From Pseudomonas umsongensis (GTDB lineage Bacteria; Pseudomonadota; Gammaproteobacteria; Pseudomonadales; Pseudomonadaceae): a stretch of 64,000 nt of DNA. The notes under the pieces were generated by a model. The model was not told the origin of the DNA and ran no database searches. It saw only the letters and a list, made by a program, of their open reading frames with translations. The DNA lies in assembly GCF_002236105.1 (NCBI RefSeq), contig NZ_NIWU01000002.1, positions 124,001-188,000 of the forward strand, in the 5' to 3' direction. Both the position numbers and the translations under genes were made by a program. Shown here in pieces: positions 8,717-16,305 of the stretch (position 1 is the stretch's first letter; the number at the start of each line of letters is the position of its first letter).

Positions 8717-8881
8717 TTGAAGCCTTGGGGTGCCCGTGGGTGGGGCAAGGTGTTACCTATTTATACCCCGTCCTTGAGGGGTGTGTGGCGGTTAATCGAA
8801 GTGGTTATCGTTGCACGGGTACTGATCGCAAGGTGCGAGTTGTACAAGGTGCAACTTTTCATTTCGGCTTGTACGACATCT

Positions 8882-8963
8882 CTGTAGGAGATGCCGCAGG
8901 CTGCGATCTTTCGGTCGCCACTGAAATGTCCTTGAGAGCATAGAACAAGATCAAAAGATCGCC
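8882..8963. repeat. Degenerate REP element (family A)
   Basis: The left half, CTGTAGGAGATGCCGCAGG followed by CTGCGATCTT, matches the REP arms seen at 37973, 40413 and 60082. The right half is reduced to AAGATCAAAAGATCGC. It appears to be an eroded copy. Confidence 0.6.
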
Positions 8964-9003
8964 CGAACGCGCCCGAGACTGCGTCAGTTCCTGCAGGGGG
9001 CGC

Positions 9004-9039
9004 AAAAAAACGGCGATCAGTTGAGTGATCGCCGTTTTT
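9004..9039 (-). terminator. Rho-independent terminator of the SIMPL gene
   Basis: A 9-bp perfect stem (CGGCGATCA / TGATCGCCG) with a 6-base loop is flanked by A7 and T5 on the plus strand, so it can work in both directions. It lies 18 bases after the stop of the SIMPL-domain gene on the minus strand. Confidence 0.85.
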
Positions 9040-9057
9040 GTAATTCATGTCATCGAA

Positions 9058-9774
9058 TCAAGGCATCAGCACTTCAATCGAGCCATCGGCCGTCATGCTG
9101 ACCTGGCTGGTGCCGGCTTCCACTTCCGGCGTCACTGGAGCGGCATCCATGCTGGCGGCTTTCATCATCATCGGCCCGCGCATATACGGTTGTGGATAAC
9201 CGTTGCTGTTGAGGTTCAGGTTGACGATTTTGTAGCCCTTGCCACCCAGGGCGTCGGTGGCCAATTGGGCACGGGCCTTGAAGGCGCTAACGGCGTCCTT
9301 GAGCAGGGCGTCTTCGCTGGCTTTGCGGGTTGGCGTGGCGATGGCGAAGTCCATGCCGCCCATTTTCAGGTCGGTGAGGAGTTCGCCGGTCAGCTTCGAC
9401 AGTGCGGCGAAGTCCGAGCTTTCCAGGCGCAGTTCAGCGCGTTCGCGCCAGCCAGTGATCTTCTGACCCTTGGTGTCGTAGATCGGGTAGCTGTTGCGGC
9501 TGCCCTGACGCAGGGTGATGTCCTTGACCTGCTTGGCCTGAGCCAGGGCCTTGTTCATGGTGGTGCTGACGTCCGCGGCAAGTTTGGCCGGGTCGGTATT
9601 CTGCTCTTCGGTGTAGAGGGTCACGATCATCAGGTCGCGAGCCACTTCCTGGCTGACTTCGGCGCGCAGGGAAATCTGGTTGTAATGAAGCTCGTCGGCG
9701 GCCAGGGCCGGAAGGGCGGCGAGAGTGCCGGCACTCAGGGCGAGGAGGGCGGCGCTACGGCGGAATGTGTGCAT
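9058..9774 (-). CDS. SIMPL domain periplasmic protein (YggE-like)
   Basis: Secreted protein of 238 residues with a signal peptide (MHTFRRSAALLALSAGTLAALPALA/AD) and a single SIMPL (DUF541) domain. Family members such as E. coli YggE are periplasmic and associated with reduced oxidative stress, but no biochemical activity is established. The start is ATG 9774 because the 50-codon upstream extension precedes the signal peptide. It is a monocistronic gene on the minus strand ending in a strong terminator, between the dipeptide locus and roxSR. Its position beside roxSR is, to my recollection, conserved in Pseudomonas. Confidence 0.85.
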   Translation of the reverse strand: MHTFRRSAALLALSAGTLAALPALAADELHYNQISLRAEVSQEVARDLMIVTLYTEEQNTDPAKLAADVSTTMNKALAQAKQVKDITLRQGSRNSYPIYDTKGQKITGWRERAELRLESSDFAALSKLTGELLTDLKMGGMDFAIATPTRKASEDALLKDAVSAFKARAQLATDALGGKGYKIVNLNLNSNGYPQPYMRGPMMMKAASMDAAPVTPEVEAGTSQVSMTADGSIEVLMP

Positions 9775-9884
9775 GAAGGCTCCTAAGTGGGTGCGCAGGT
9801 TGTGTCCCTGCGTGAACCCATCAGACTCTAGCGTTGATGATCTGGTTCGCACAGTTACAACTTCTATACAGGTGTACATCACCC

Positions 9885-9986
9885 CCTGTAGGAGCGAACA
9901 TGCTCGCGATGAACCCGAGAGCACCGCGGGGTGCCAGATTCCCAGCGTTATCGTTGACGATCATCGCGAGCGTGCTCGCTCCTGCA
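9885..9986. repeat. REP inverted repeat (family B)
   Basis: Arms TGTAGGAGCGAACATGCTCG and its inverse (CGAGCGTGCTCGCTCCTGCA) flank a centre containing CACCGCGGGGTG and CAGCGTTATCGTTGACGATC. The same element occurs at 57930-58032. Confidence 0.8.
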
Positions 9987-10031
9987 TGTGGCCGTTTGCC
10001 GCACTTTCGCCTGTCAGCCCCCGCGCTTGGT

Positions 10032-10037
10032 TATACT
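10032..10037 (+). promoter_or_regulatory. Probable -10 element of roxS
   Basis: TATACT lies 38 bases upstream of the roxS start. The -35 region at the expected spacing is poor, suggesting activator-dependent or weak expression. Confidence 0.3.
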
Positions 10038-10074
10038 CCCGTCGATCCGCCTGGAGCGCTCATCAGGAGAGCTC

Positions 10075-11337
10075 ATGCTCGCCCCCGTCCAAATTACTTC
10101 CGCCACGCGCCAGAATCTCTGGCGGTTGACGTTTATACGCACCTTGGTCCTGGCCGCTCAAGCCGGTTCCGTAGGCCTGGCCTACTGGCTCGAACTGCTG
10201 CCACTGCCCTGGTTCCAACTGGCCGCGACGCTCGGCTGTTCGATGCTGCTGTGTGCTTTCACGGCCATTCGGCTGCGCACCACTTGGCCGGTCACCGAGC
10301 TCGAATACGCGGTGCAACTGGCCTGCGATCTGTTTATCCACAGCGCATTACTGTATTTCTCGGGGGGGTCGACCAACCCCTTCGTCTCTTATTACCTGGT
10401 GCCGCTGACCATCGCGGCAGTGACCTTGCCATGGCGTTACTCGGTGATTCTGTCGGGCATCGCCTTGACCCTGTATACCTTGCTGCTCGCACGCTTCTAT
10501 CCGCTGCAAACCTTCCCGATCGCCCGGGAAAACCTGCAGGTGTACGGGATGTGGTTGAGCTTCGCCCTGGCGGCGGCAGTCATCACGTTCTTCGCCGCGC
10601 GCATGGCCGAAGAGCTGCGTCGCCAGGAAGAGTTGCGGGCCATCCGCCGGGAAGAAGGCCTGCGCGACCAGCAACTGCTGGCAGTCGCCACCCAGGCGGC
10701 GGGCGCTGCCCATGAGCTGGGTACACCGCTGGCAACCATGAGCGTGTTGCTCAAGGAGATGCAACAGGACCATCCTGACCCGATGCTGCAGGATGACCTG
10801 AAGGTGCTGCAGGACCAGGTCAAGTTGTGCAAAGAGACCTTGCAGCAGCTTGTTCGAGCGGCGGAAGCCAATCGCCGGCTGGCGGTGGAGATGCAGGACG
10901 TCACCGACTGGCTCGACGAAGCGCTCAATCGCTGGCACCTGATGCGCCCGGAAGCCAGTTATCGCTTCCAGCGCCTTGGCCAGGGCACGGTGCCGCGCAT
11001 GGCGCCGCCGCCGGACCTGACCCAGGCGTTGCTCAATTTGCTCAACAACGCGGCGGATGCCTGTCCCGAGGGGCTGCAAGTTACCCTGGACTGGAATGCA
11101 GAGGATTTGACCATCAGCATCCGCGACCACGGTGCCGGTGTGCCGCTGGCCATCGCCGAGCAGATCGGCAAGCCATTTTTTACCACCAAGGGCAAAGGTT
11201 TCGGCCTGGGCCTGTTTTTGAGCAAGGCCAGCGTGACACGCGCCGGCGGCTCAGTGAAACTCTACAGTCATGAGGAAGGCGGCACGCTCACCGAGCTGCG
11301 CCTGCCCCACGGCGCCCGAGGAGACCAACATGAGTGA
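10075..11337 (+). CDS. roxS: Redox-sensing sensor histidine kinase RoxS (RegB/PrrB family)
   Basis: Membrane sensor kinase of the RegB/PrrB family, 420 residues, which in Pseudomonas controls terminal oxidases and respiratory genes through RoxR. Six hydrophobic segments span about residues 17-175. The GGSTNPF motif at 97-103 matches the quinone-binding GGxxNPF of RegB. The H-box AAHELGTPLA places the phosphorylated His at 213. Cys252 lies in the dimerisation helix, where RegB has its redox-active cysteine. N and G boxes follow (LLNLLNNAADA; GKGFGLGLFL). The start at 10075 is set by AGGAGA 5 bases upstream. The gene overlaps roxR by 8 bases, indicating coupled translation. Confidence 0.92.
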   Translation: MLAPVQITSATRQNLWRLTFIRTLVLAAQAGSVGLAYWLELLPLPWFQLAATLGCSMLLCAFTAIRLRTTWPVTELEYAVQLACDLFIHSALLYFSGGSTNPFVSYYLVPLTIAAVTLPWRYSVILSGIALTLYTLLLARFYPLQTFPIARENLQVYGMWLSFALAAAVITFFAARMAEELRRQEELRAIRREEGLRDQQLLAVATQAAGAAHELGTPLATMSVLLKEMQQDHPDPMLQDDLKVLQDQVKLCKETLQQLVRAAEANRRLAVEMQDVTDWLDEALNRWHLMRPEASYRFQRLGQGTVPRMAPPPDLTQALLNLLNNAADACPEGLQVTLDWNAEDLTISIRDHGAGVPLAIAEQIGKPFFTTKGKGFGLGLFLSKASVTRAGGSVKLYSHEEGGTLTELRLPHGARGDQHE

Positions 11338-11890
11338 CGAAATCCAAGTCGAAGGCGAAGAACTGCCGCATTTGCTGCTGGTCGACGACGACGCGACCTT
11401 TACCCGGGTGATGGCCCGCGCCATGGCCCGCCGTGGCTTCCGCGTCAGCACTGCCGGTTCCGCTGAAGAGGGGCTGACCATCGCCCAGGCCGACCTGCCG
11501 GACTATGCCGCCCTGGACCTGAAAATGGATGGCGATTCCGGTTTGGTATTGCTGCCCAAGCTGCTGGAAATGGACCCGGAAATGCGCGTGGTGATCCTCA
11601 CCGGTTATTCGAGCATCGCCACCGCCGTGGAGGCGATCAAGCGTGGCGCCTGCAACTACCTGTGCAAACCGGCCGACGCCGACGACGTGCTGGCCGCGCT
11701 GTTGTCCGAACACGCCGACCTCGACAGCCTGGTGCCGGAAAACCCGATGTCCGTGGACCGCCTGCAGTGGGAACACATCCAACGCGTGTTGGCCGAGCAC
11801 GAAGGCAACATCTCCGCCACCGCCCGCGCCCTGGGCATGCACCGCCGCACGCTGCAGCGCAAACTGCAGAAGCGCCCGGTTCGTCGCTGA
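11330..11890 (+). CDS. roxR: Response regulator RoxR (RegA/PrrA/ActR family)
   Basis: Response regulator of 186 residues and cognate partner of RoxS. The N-terminal receiver domain has acidic residues 'LLVDDDATF' near residue 20, the phospho-acceptor Asp in 'DYAALDLKMDGDSG' near 65, and the conserved Lys in 'CNYLCKPADADD'. The C-terminus is a compact Fis-type helix-turn-helix (ISATARALGMHRRTLQRKL), as in RegA/PrrA. The RegA-type aspartate is followed by LKM. It is translated from an ATG inside the end of roxS. It probably regulates oxygen- and redox-responsive respiratory genes, known for the P. putida and P. aeruginosa orthologs. Confidence 0.93.
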   Translation: MSDEIQVEGEELPHLLLVDDDATFTRVMARAMARRGFRVSTAGSAEEGLTIAQADLPDYAALDLKMDGDSGLVLLPKLLEMDPEMRVVILTGYSSIATAVEAIKRGACNYLCKPADADDVLAALLSEHADLDSLVPENPMSVDRLQWEHIQRVLAEHEGNISATARALGMHRRTLQRKLQKRPVRR

Positions 11891-11930
11891 ACCAGCGCTG
11901 AACGAATGCGGGCCGCTCCTCGCGACAAAC

Positions 11931-11956
11931 CGAACCGATCATCTATGATCGGTTCG
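11931..11956. promoter_or_regulatory. Perfect inverted repeat between roxR and the ABC exporter gene
   Basis: CGAACCGATCA and TGATCGGTTCG form an 11-bp perfect inverted repeat with a 4-base centre. It is 40 bases after the roxR stop and 31 bases before the next start. It could be a roxR terminator (the tail is TGCACGTACTTTTTCTT, so the U-run is displaced) or an operator for the ABC gene. Confidence 0.5.
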
Positions 11957-11987
11957 TGCACGTACTTTTTCTTATCGAGCCTTATCC

Positions 11988-13715
11988 ATGAATCAGAACG
12001 CTGAGTACTCCGCGGTCAATGATGTTGTGCGCGGGCAGTTTTTCCGAAAAGTCTGGGCGATGATCACGCCTTACTGGCGCAGTGAAGAAAAGGTCAAGGC
12101 CTGGACGTTGCTGATCGCAGTGATTGCGCTGTCGTTGATGGGGGTGGGGATCTCGGTGTGGTTCAACACCTGGTACAAGGATTTCTACAATGCCTTGCAG
12201 CAAAAGGACGAGGCGGCATTCTGGCGGCTGATCCTGTATTTCTGCGCGATTGCCGCGGTGGCGATTGTCGGTGCGGTGTACCGGCTCTACCTGACACAGA
12301 TGCTGACGATTCGCTGGCGGGCGTGGCTCACCGAAAAACATTTCGCTCGTTGGCTGAGCAACAAGAACTATTACCAACTGGAGCAGGGCGGTTACACCGA
12401 TAACCCGGACCAGCGCATTTCCGAAGACCTCAACAATTTTACCTCCGACACCTTGAGCCTGGGCGTTGGGCTGCTGCGCAATATCGTCAGCCTGGTGTCG
12501 TTCTCGATCATCCTCTGGGGTGTTTCGGGGAGCATCGAAGTGTTCGGTGTGACCATTCCCGGCTATATGTTCTGGTGCGTACTGGTCTACGCGGTGGTAG
12601 GTAGCTGGCTGACGCATTTGATCGGTCGCCGGTTGATCGGCCTGAATAACCGCCAGCAACGCTTCGAAGCCGACCTGCGTTTTTCCATGGTACGGGTTCG
12701 CGAGAACGCTGAAAGCATCGCGTTGTACAACGGCGAGCCCAACGAGAACCGCCGCTTGACCCATCGCTTCTCGATGGTCTGGCACAATTTCTGGGACATC
12801 ATGAAGGTGTCCAAGCGCCTGACCTTCTTCACGTCCGGTTACGAGCAGGCGGCCATCATCTTTCCCTTCATGGTTGCCGCGCCGCGTTACCTGTCGGGCA
12901 AGATCGAACTGGGCGAGCTGATGCAGATCAGTTCGGCGTTCGGCAATGTCCAGGACAGCTTCAGCTGGTTTATTACCGCCTACCAGAGCCTCGCCTCATG
13001 GCGCGCCACCTGCGATCGTCTGCTCAGCTTCCGTCAGGCGATGACGGATAACGAGCAACGCGCCCCGGCCATCGACGTGCAGAACTCGGGATCAGCCTTG
13101 AAGGTGCACAACCTCGGCCTCGACCTGGCTGACGGTCGCCACCTGTTGACCAATGGCGACATGACCGTGCAAGAGGGTGAGCGCGTAATGCTCAGCGGTC
13201 GTTCAGGCAGCGGCAAGTCGACCTTGCTGCGGGCGATGGGGCACCTGTGGCCTGCGGGGCACGGCAGTATTCGCCTGCCAGCGGCGCGCTATCTGTTCCT
13301 GCCGCAAAAACCTTACTTGCCGATCGGCACACTGCGTGAGGCGCTGAGTTATCCACAGGCCGGCGATACCTATCCGAATGAGCGCTACGTGCACGTCCTG
13401 GAAACCTGCCGCCTGCCGCACCTGGTGGCGCGCCTCGACGAAGCCAATCACTGGCAGCGCATGTTGTCGCCGGGTGAGCAGCAACGCCTGGCCTTTGCGC
13501 GTGCGTTGCTTTACGCCCCGCAATGGCTGTACATGGACGAAGCGACTTCAGCGATGGATGAAGAAGACGAAGCGTCGCTGTATCAGGCGCTGATCGATGA
13601 GTTGCCAGGGCTGAGTATCGTCAGCGTCGGGCATCGCAGCAGCCTCAAGCGGTTCCACCCACGGCATGTTCGTATCGAGAACGGCCATCTGGTGGATCAG
13701 ACCGTGACCGCATAA
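11988..13715 (+). CDS. SbmA/YddA-type ABC transporter, fused membrane and ATPase domains
   Basis: Half-size ABC transporter of 575 residues with an N-terminal ABC_membrane_2 (SbmA/BacA-like) domain, about residues 20-330, and a C-terminal ATPase. Walker A is [11 protein letters not shown], the signature is LSPGEQQRLAFARALL and Walker B is WLYMDEATSAMDEED. This matches the YddA/peroxisomal ABCD architecture; it should work as a homodimer. Relatives transport peptides, cobalamin or acyl-CoA, but no substrate can be assigned here. It is apparently monocistronic, preceded by an inverted repeat and followed by the galactarate regulator. The ribosome-binding site is weak. Confidence 0.88.
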   Translation: MNQNAEYSAVNDVVRGQFFRKVWAMITPYWRSEEKVKAWTLLIAVIALSLMGVGISVWFNTWYKDFYNALQQKDEAAFWRLILYFCAIAAVAIVGAVYRLYLTQMLTIRWRAWLTEKHFARWLSNKNYYQLEQGGYTDNPDQRISEDLNNFTSDTLSLGVGLLRNIVSLVSFSIILWGVSGSIEVFGVTIPGYMFWCVLVYAVVGSWLTHLIGRRLIGLNNRQQRFEADLRFSMVRVRENAESIALYNGEPNENRRLTHRFSMVWHNFWDIMKVSKRLTFFTSGYEQAAIIFPFMVAAPRYLSGKIELGELMQISSAFGNVQDSFSWFITAYQSLASWRATCDRLLSFRQAMTDNEQRAPAIDVQNSGSALKVHNLGLDLADGRHLLTNGDMTVQEGERVMLSGRSGSGKSTLLRAMGHLWPAGHGSIRLPAARYLFLPQKPYLPIGTLREALSYPQAGDTYPNERYVHVLETCRLPHLVARLDEANHWQRMLSPGEQQRLAFARALLYAPQWLYMDEATSAMDEEDEASLYQALIDELPGLSIVSVGHRSSLKRFHPRHVRIENGHLVDQTVTA

Positions 13716-13726
13716 GCACCGCGCCC

Positions 13727-13746
13727 CCTGTAGGTGATCGTACAAC
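13727..13746. promoter_or_regulatory. Operator copy 1, upstream of the GntR regulator
   Basis: CCTGTAGGTGATCGTACAAC matches the reverse complement of the site at 15259-15278 in 17 of 20 positions. The conserved ends, TGTA and TACAAC, are typical of FadR/GntR-family operators. It lies just upstream of a TATGAT -10 element, consistent with autoregulation. Confidence 0.65.
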
Positions 13747-13756
13747 CGCGTTGCGC

Positions 13757-13762
13757 TATGAT
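13757..13762 (+). promoter_or_regulatory. -10 element of the GntR regulator gene
   Basis: TATGAT lies 10 bases downstream of operator copy 1 and 40 bases upstream of the chosen start codon. The -35 region would fall inside the operator and is a poor match. Confidence 0.45.
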
Positions 13763-13802
13763 GCGGTTTCAGCAGCCGAATTTGTCGAGACAGATGTTCA
13801 CC

Positions 13803-14552
13803 ATGGAAAACCCGAACGCCTCACCACGCCTCCCTCGCAAGCGCCGCAGCCTCGCTCAGGAACTGGTGACGGTGCTGTCCGAGCAGATCCGCGATGGTCA
13901 CCTCAAGCGTGGCGACAAGTTGCCCACAGAGTCGGCGATCATGGATGCCCATGGCGTCAGCCGCACGGTGGTGCGCGAGGCGATTTCCCGTTTGCAGGCG
14001 GCCGGTCAGGTGGAAACCCGTCACGGCATCGGCACCTTCGTGCTTGATACCCCGAGCCCGAGTGGTTTTCGCATCGACCCGGCGACCGTCGTCACCCTGC
14101 GTGATGTGCTGGCCATCCTGGAACTGCGCATCAGCCTCGAAGTGGAGTCCGCCGGCCTGGCCGCGCAACGTCGCAGCCCCGAGCAGTTGGCGCTGATGCG
14201 CGCGGCGCTGGATGCCCTCAATGAAAGTGTTTCCCACGCCAGCGATGCCGTGGCCTCGGACTTCCAGTTCCACCTGCAGATTGCCCTGGCGACCGGCAAC
14301 CGCTACTTCACCGACATCATGACTCACCTGGGCACCAGCATTATCCCGCGCACTCGCCTCAACTCCGCGCGACTGGCCCATGACGACCAGCAGCACTACA
14401 TGAATCGCCTGAGCCGCGAGCACGAAGAGATCTACGACGCGATCGCCCGCCAGGACTCCGATGCGGCGCGTGCGGCCATGCGCTTGCACCTGACCAACAG
14501 CCGCGAGCGGTTGCGTCATGCCCATGAAGAGGCTGAGGCGCAGCGCGGTTGA
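13803..14552 (+). CDS. FadR/GntR-family transcriptional regulator of the galactarate operon
   Basis: DNA-binding regulator of 249 residues. The N-terminal winged helix-turn-helix spans about residues 15-75 (LPTESAIMDAHGVSRTVVREAISRLQAAGQVETRHGIGTF is read across it). The C-terminal helical FCD ligand-binding domain (about 90-235) includes the metal-coordinating type residues 'DFQFHLQIALATGN' and 'EHEEIYDAIARQDSDAARAAMRLHL'. The start is uncertain: ATG 13794 is also possible, and neither has a strong ribosome-binding site. It lies upstream of kdgD with shared operator sequences, so it is inferred to repress the aldarate operon and itself, with a sugar acid as inducer. Confidence 0.85.
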   Translation: MENPNASPRLPRKRRSLAQELVTVLSEQIRDGHLKRGDKLPTESAIMDAHGVSRTVVREAISRLQAAGQVETRHGIGTFVLDTPSPSGFRIDPATVVTLRDVLAILELRISLEVESAGLAAQRRSPEQLALMRAALDALNESVSHASDAVASDFQFHLQIALATGNRYFTDIMTHLGTSIIPRTRLNSARLAHDDQQHYMNRLSREHEEIYDAIARQDSDAARAAMRLHLTNSRERLRHAHEEAEAQRG

Positions 14553-14567
14553 AACCGGCGGCTTGAG

Positions 14568-14927
14568 TTACGGCTCTATGCGTAGCTCGAGAGGGTAGGA
14601 GCTGGTCACATCACCTGACTCGTTGCAGCTTTGGTAGCGTAGCTGTACGAACTTGTTCACCCATTTCCCTAACGCATCCTTGGATACGTCCGTACTAAAA
14701 TCCTGCGCTCTTTCCACCTCTCCGGACTCCTCATTCCATCGTGCGAACTGGGCGTAGGGACCGGTCCAGTCCGGTTCCTCGGCATCATCCCCCAAAATGG
14801 CACGGACATTGTGCTCCAGTTGTATATCAGCCGAATTCGGGATGCTGATTGCCAGTGCGCCTTTCAGCTTCGACAGCAGTACGACATTGGTGGCGAGATC
14901 TTTAAGACCGGGGACTGGATGCGTCAT
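14568..14927 (-). CDS. Hypothetical protein, 119 residues
   Basis: I do not recognise this protein. It is a small, acidic, apparently soluble protein without a signal peptide or membrane segment. It starts at ATG 14927 after AGAGG, a good ribosome-binding site. Visible features are an N-terminal hydrophobic-amphipathic stretch (LKDLATNVVLLSKLKGALAIS), an acidic middle (GDDAEEPDWTGPYAQFARWNEESGEVERAQD) and a C-terminal half with predicted beta character ending LELRIEP. It lies opposite to its neighbours, between the regulator and the galactarate operon, with no operon partner. It could be a lineage-specific or horizontally acquired gene. Confidence 0.6.
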   Translation of the reverse strand: MTHPVPGLKDLATNVVLLSKLKGALAISIPNSADIQLEHNVRAILGDDAEEPDWTGPYAQFARWNEESGEVERAQDFSTDVSKDALGKWVNKFVQLRYQSCNESGDVTSSYPLELRIEP

Positions 14928-15240
14928 GGCGAGCCTCTTTCTGGTCGAGTCTGGCCACAGGTTGATGGCCGTGGAGCGTTTTATCTCCCATGGCCGCTTC
15001 GACCGTAACTGTTAGAAATATCAGTCACGACGAATGGCGTCCGTACCACAGCTTCCTCGATTCTTTCAGTTGTCGAGAGAGGGATTACGACAACGTATGA
15101 CCTCGTGCCACACGAGCGGCTTATAAATAATCCACATCCATTTTTTCTTAAAGCGCCTGAAAGCCCCGTGATTCAAGGTGTTTTCAGTGGCGTACAGTGG
15201 TTCCCTTGCCCACAGGATTTGCACTGGCGATGAAATGCAG

Positions 15241-15268
15241 TTGACGATTGTATTTTAAGTTGTACGAT
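15241..15268 (+). promoter_or_regulatory. Sigma-70 promoter of the galactarate operon
   Basis: TTGACG, a 16-base spacer and TACGAT form a good sigma-70 match. The -10 hexamer lies inside the operator at 15259-15278, so a bound repressor would block polymerase. Confidence 0.65.
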
Positions 15269-15278
15269 GACCTACAAC
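15259..15278. promoter_or_regulatory. Operator copy 2, overlapping the kdgD promoter
   Basis: GTTGTACGATGACCTACAAC is an imperfect palindrome with 6-bp perfect arms (GTTGTA / TACAAC). It covers the -10 element of the predicted promoter and is repeated, inverted, upstream of the GntR gene (13727-13746). Confidence 0.7.
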
Positions 15279-15334
15279 TTCAGCGCAGGCTGAACGGTTT
15301 TTCACACAACGTCGCTACCCAGGGTGTTCGAATA

Positions 15335-16246
15335 ATGAATCCACAAGAACTGAAGTCCATCCTCTCTTCCGGTCTGCTGTCTTTCCCGGTCACCGATTTC
15401 AATGCCCAGGGCGATTTCAACCGCGCTGGCTATATCAAGCGCCTGGAGTGGCTGGCCCCGTACGGCGCCTCGGCTTTGTTCGCCGCGGGCGGCACCGGTG
15501 AGTTCTTCTCCCTGGCGGCCAGCGAATACTCGGAAATCATCAAGACGGCCGTCGACACCTGCGCCACCAGCGTGCCGATCCTCGCCGGTGTCGGCGGTTC
15601 GACCCGCCAGGCCATCGAATACGCCCAGGAAGCCGAGCGTCTGGGGGCCAAAGGCCTGCTGCTGCTGCCGCACTATCTGACCGAAGCCAGCCAGGACGGC
15701 GTTGCCGCTCACGTTGAAGCCGTGTGCAAGTCGGTCAATATTGGCGTGGTGGTCTACAACCGTAACGTCTGCCGCCTGAACGCGCCGCTGTTGGAACGTC
15801 TGGCCGAGCGTTGCCCGAACCTGATCGGCTACAAGGATGGCCTCGGTGATATCGAGTTGATGGTGTCGATCCGTCGCCGCCTCGGTGATCGTTTCAGCTA
15901 CCTGGGTGGTCTGCCGACCGCCGAAGTCTACGCCGCAGCCTATAAGGCGCTGGGCGTACCGGTGTACTCCTCGGCGGTGTTCAACTTCATCCCGAAAACC
16001 GCGATGGATTTCTACCACGCCATCGCCCTTGAAGATCACGCCACCGTCGGCAAGATCATCGACGACTTCTTCCTGCCGTACCTGGACATCCGTAACCGCA
16101 AAGCCGGTTACGCGGTGAGCATCGTCAAGGCCGGGGCCAAGATTGCCGGTTATGACGCGGGCCCAGTGCGTGCGCCGCTGACCGATCTGACCGGCGAAGA
16201 GTACGAAATGCTCGCCGCGCTGATCGACAAGCAGGGCGCGCAATAA
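15335..16246 (+). CDS. kdgD: 5-dehydro-4-deoxyglucarate dehydratase
   Basis: Class I aldolase-fold enzyme of the DapA/NAL superfamily, 303 residues. It decarboxylates and dehydrates 5-keto-4-deoxy-glucarate to 2,5-dioxopentanoate. The Schiff-base lysine is Lys167 in 'IGYKDGLGD', the proton-relay Tyr is Tyr141 in 'VVVYNRN', and the carboxylate-binding loop is GGTGEF at 52-57. The start is ATG 15335, because the upstream extension would read through the operator. It is first in the operon with the semialdehyde dehydrogenase, permease and galactarate dehydratase, which supports KdgD over other DapA-like lyases. Confidence 0.94.
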   Translation: MNPQELKSILSSGLLSFPVTDFNAQGDFNRAGYIKRLEWLAPYGASALFAAGGTGEFFSLAASEYSEIIKTAVDTCATSVPILAGVGGSTRQAIEYAQEAERLGAKGLLLLPHYLTEASQDGVAAHVEAVCKSVNIGVVVYNRNVCRLNAPLLERLAERCPNLIGYKDGLGDIELMVSIRRRLGDRFSYLGGLPTAEVYAAAYKALGVPVYSSAVFNFIPKTAMDFYHAIALEDHATVGKIIDDFFLPYLDIRNRKAGYAVSIVKAGAKIAGYDAGPVRAPLTDLTGEEYEMLAALIDKQGAQ

Positions 16247-16260
16247 CAATGATCAAACCG

Positions 16261-16288
16261 AAGCCGCTGAGCGATCAGCGGCTTTTTG
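16261..16288 (+). terminator. Intrinsic terminator/attenuator inside the galactarate operon
   Basis: An 8-bp perfect stem (GCCGCTGA / TCAGCGGC) with a 4-base loop is followed by TTTTT. It lies between kdgD and the semialdehyde dehydrogenase gene, 14 bases after the kdgD stop, and probably allows partial read-through, giving more kdgD transcript than downstream genes. Confidence 0.8.
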
Positions 16289-16305
16289 CGTGAGGAGAAC
16301 GACTC

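Larger units (their letters stand above)
8495..9003. other. Long intergenic region upstream of the dipeptide locus
   Basis: About 510 bases without a supportable gene. It contains an NtrC-like palindrome at 8700-8716, a degenerate REP half at 8882-8963, and a short symmetric motif GTTGTACAAGGTGCAAC at 8839-8855. The terminator that follows at 9004-9039 belongs to the SIMPL gene. A partial sigma-54-like -24 element (GGCACG, minus strand, near 8548) lacks a good -12 partner. The promoter of the dipeptide locus should be here but I cannot place it confidently. Confidence 0.5.
9775..10074. other. Intergenic region between SIMPL gene and roxS (300 bases)
   Basis: Divergent promoter region. It contains a REP element (9885-9986) and a TATACT -10 hexamer at 10032-10037 for roxS, with no good -35 at 16-18 bases. 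The SIMPL promoter on the minus strand is not obvious. Confidence 0.5.
14928..15334. other. Regulatory region upstream of the galactarate operon
   Basis: About 400 bases. The proximal part holds the sigma-70 promoter (15241-15268) and operator (15259-15278) of kdgD. The distal part, 14928-15230, shows no gene or repeat; it presumably contains the promoter of the hypothetical gene on the minus strand. It is less GC-rich than flanking genes. Confidence 0.5.
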
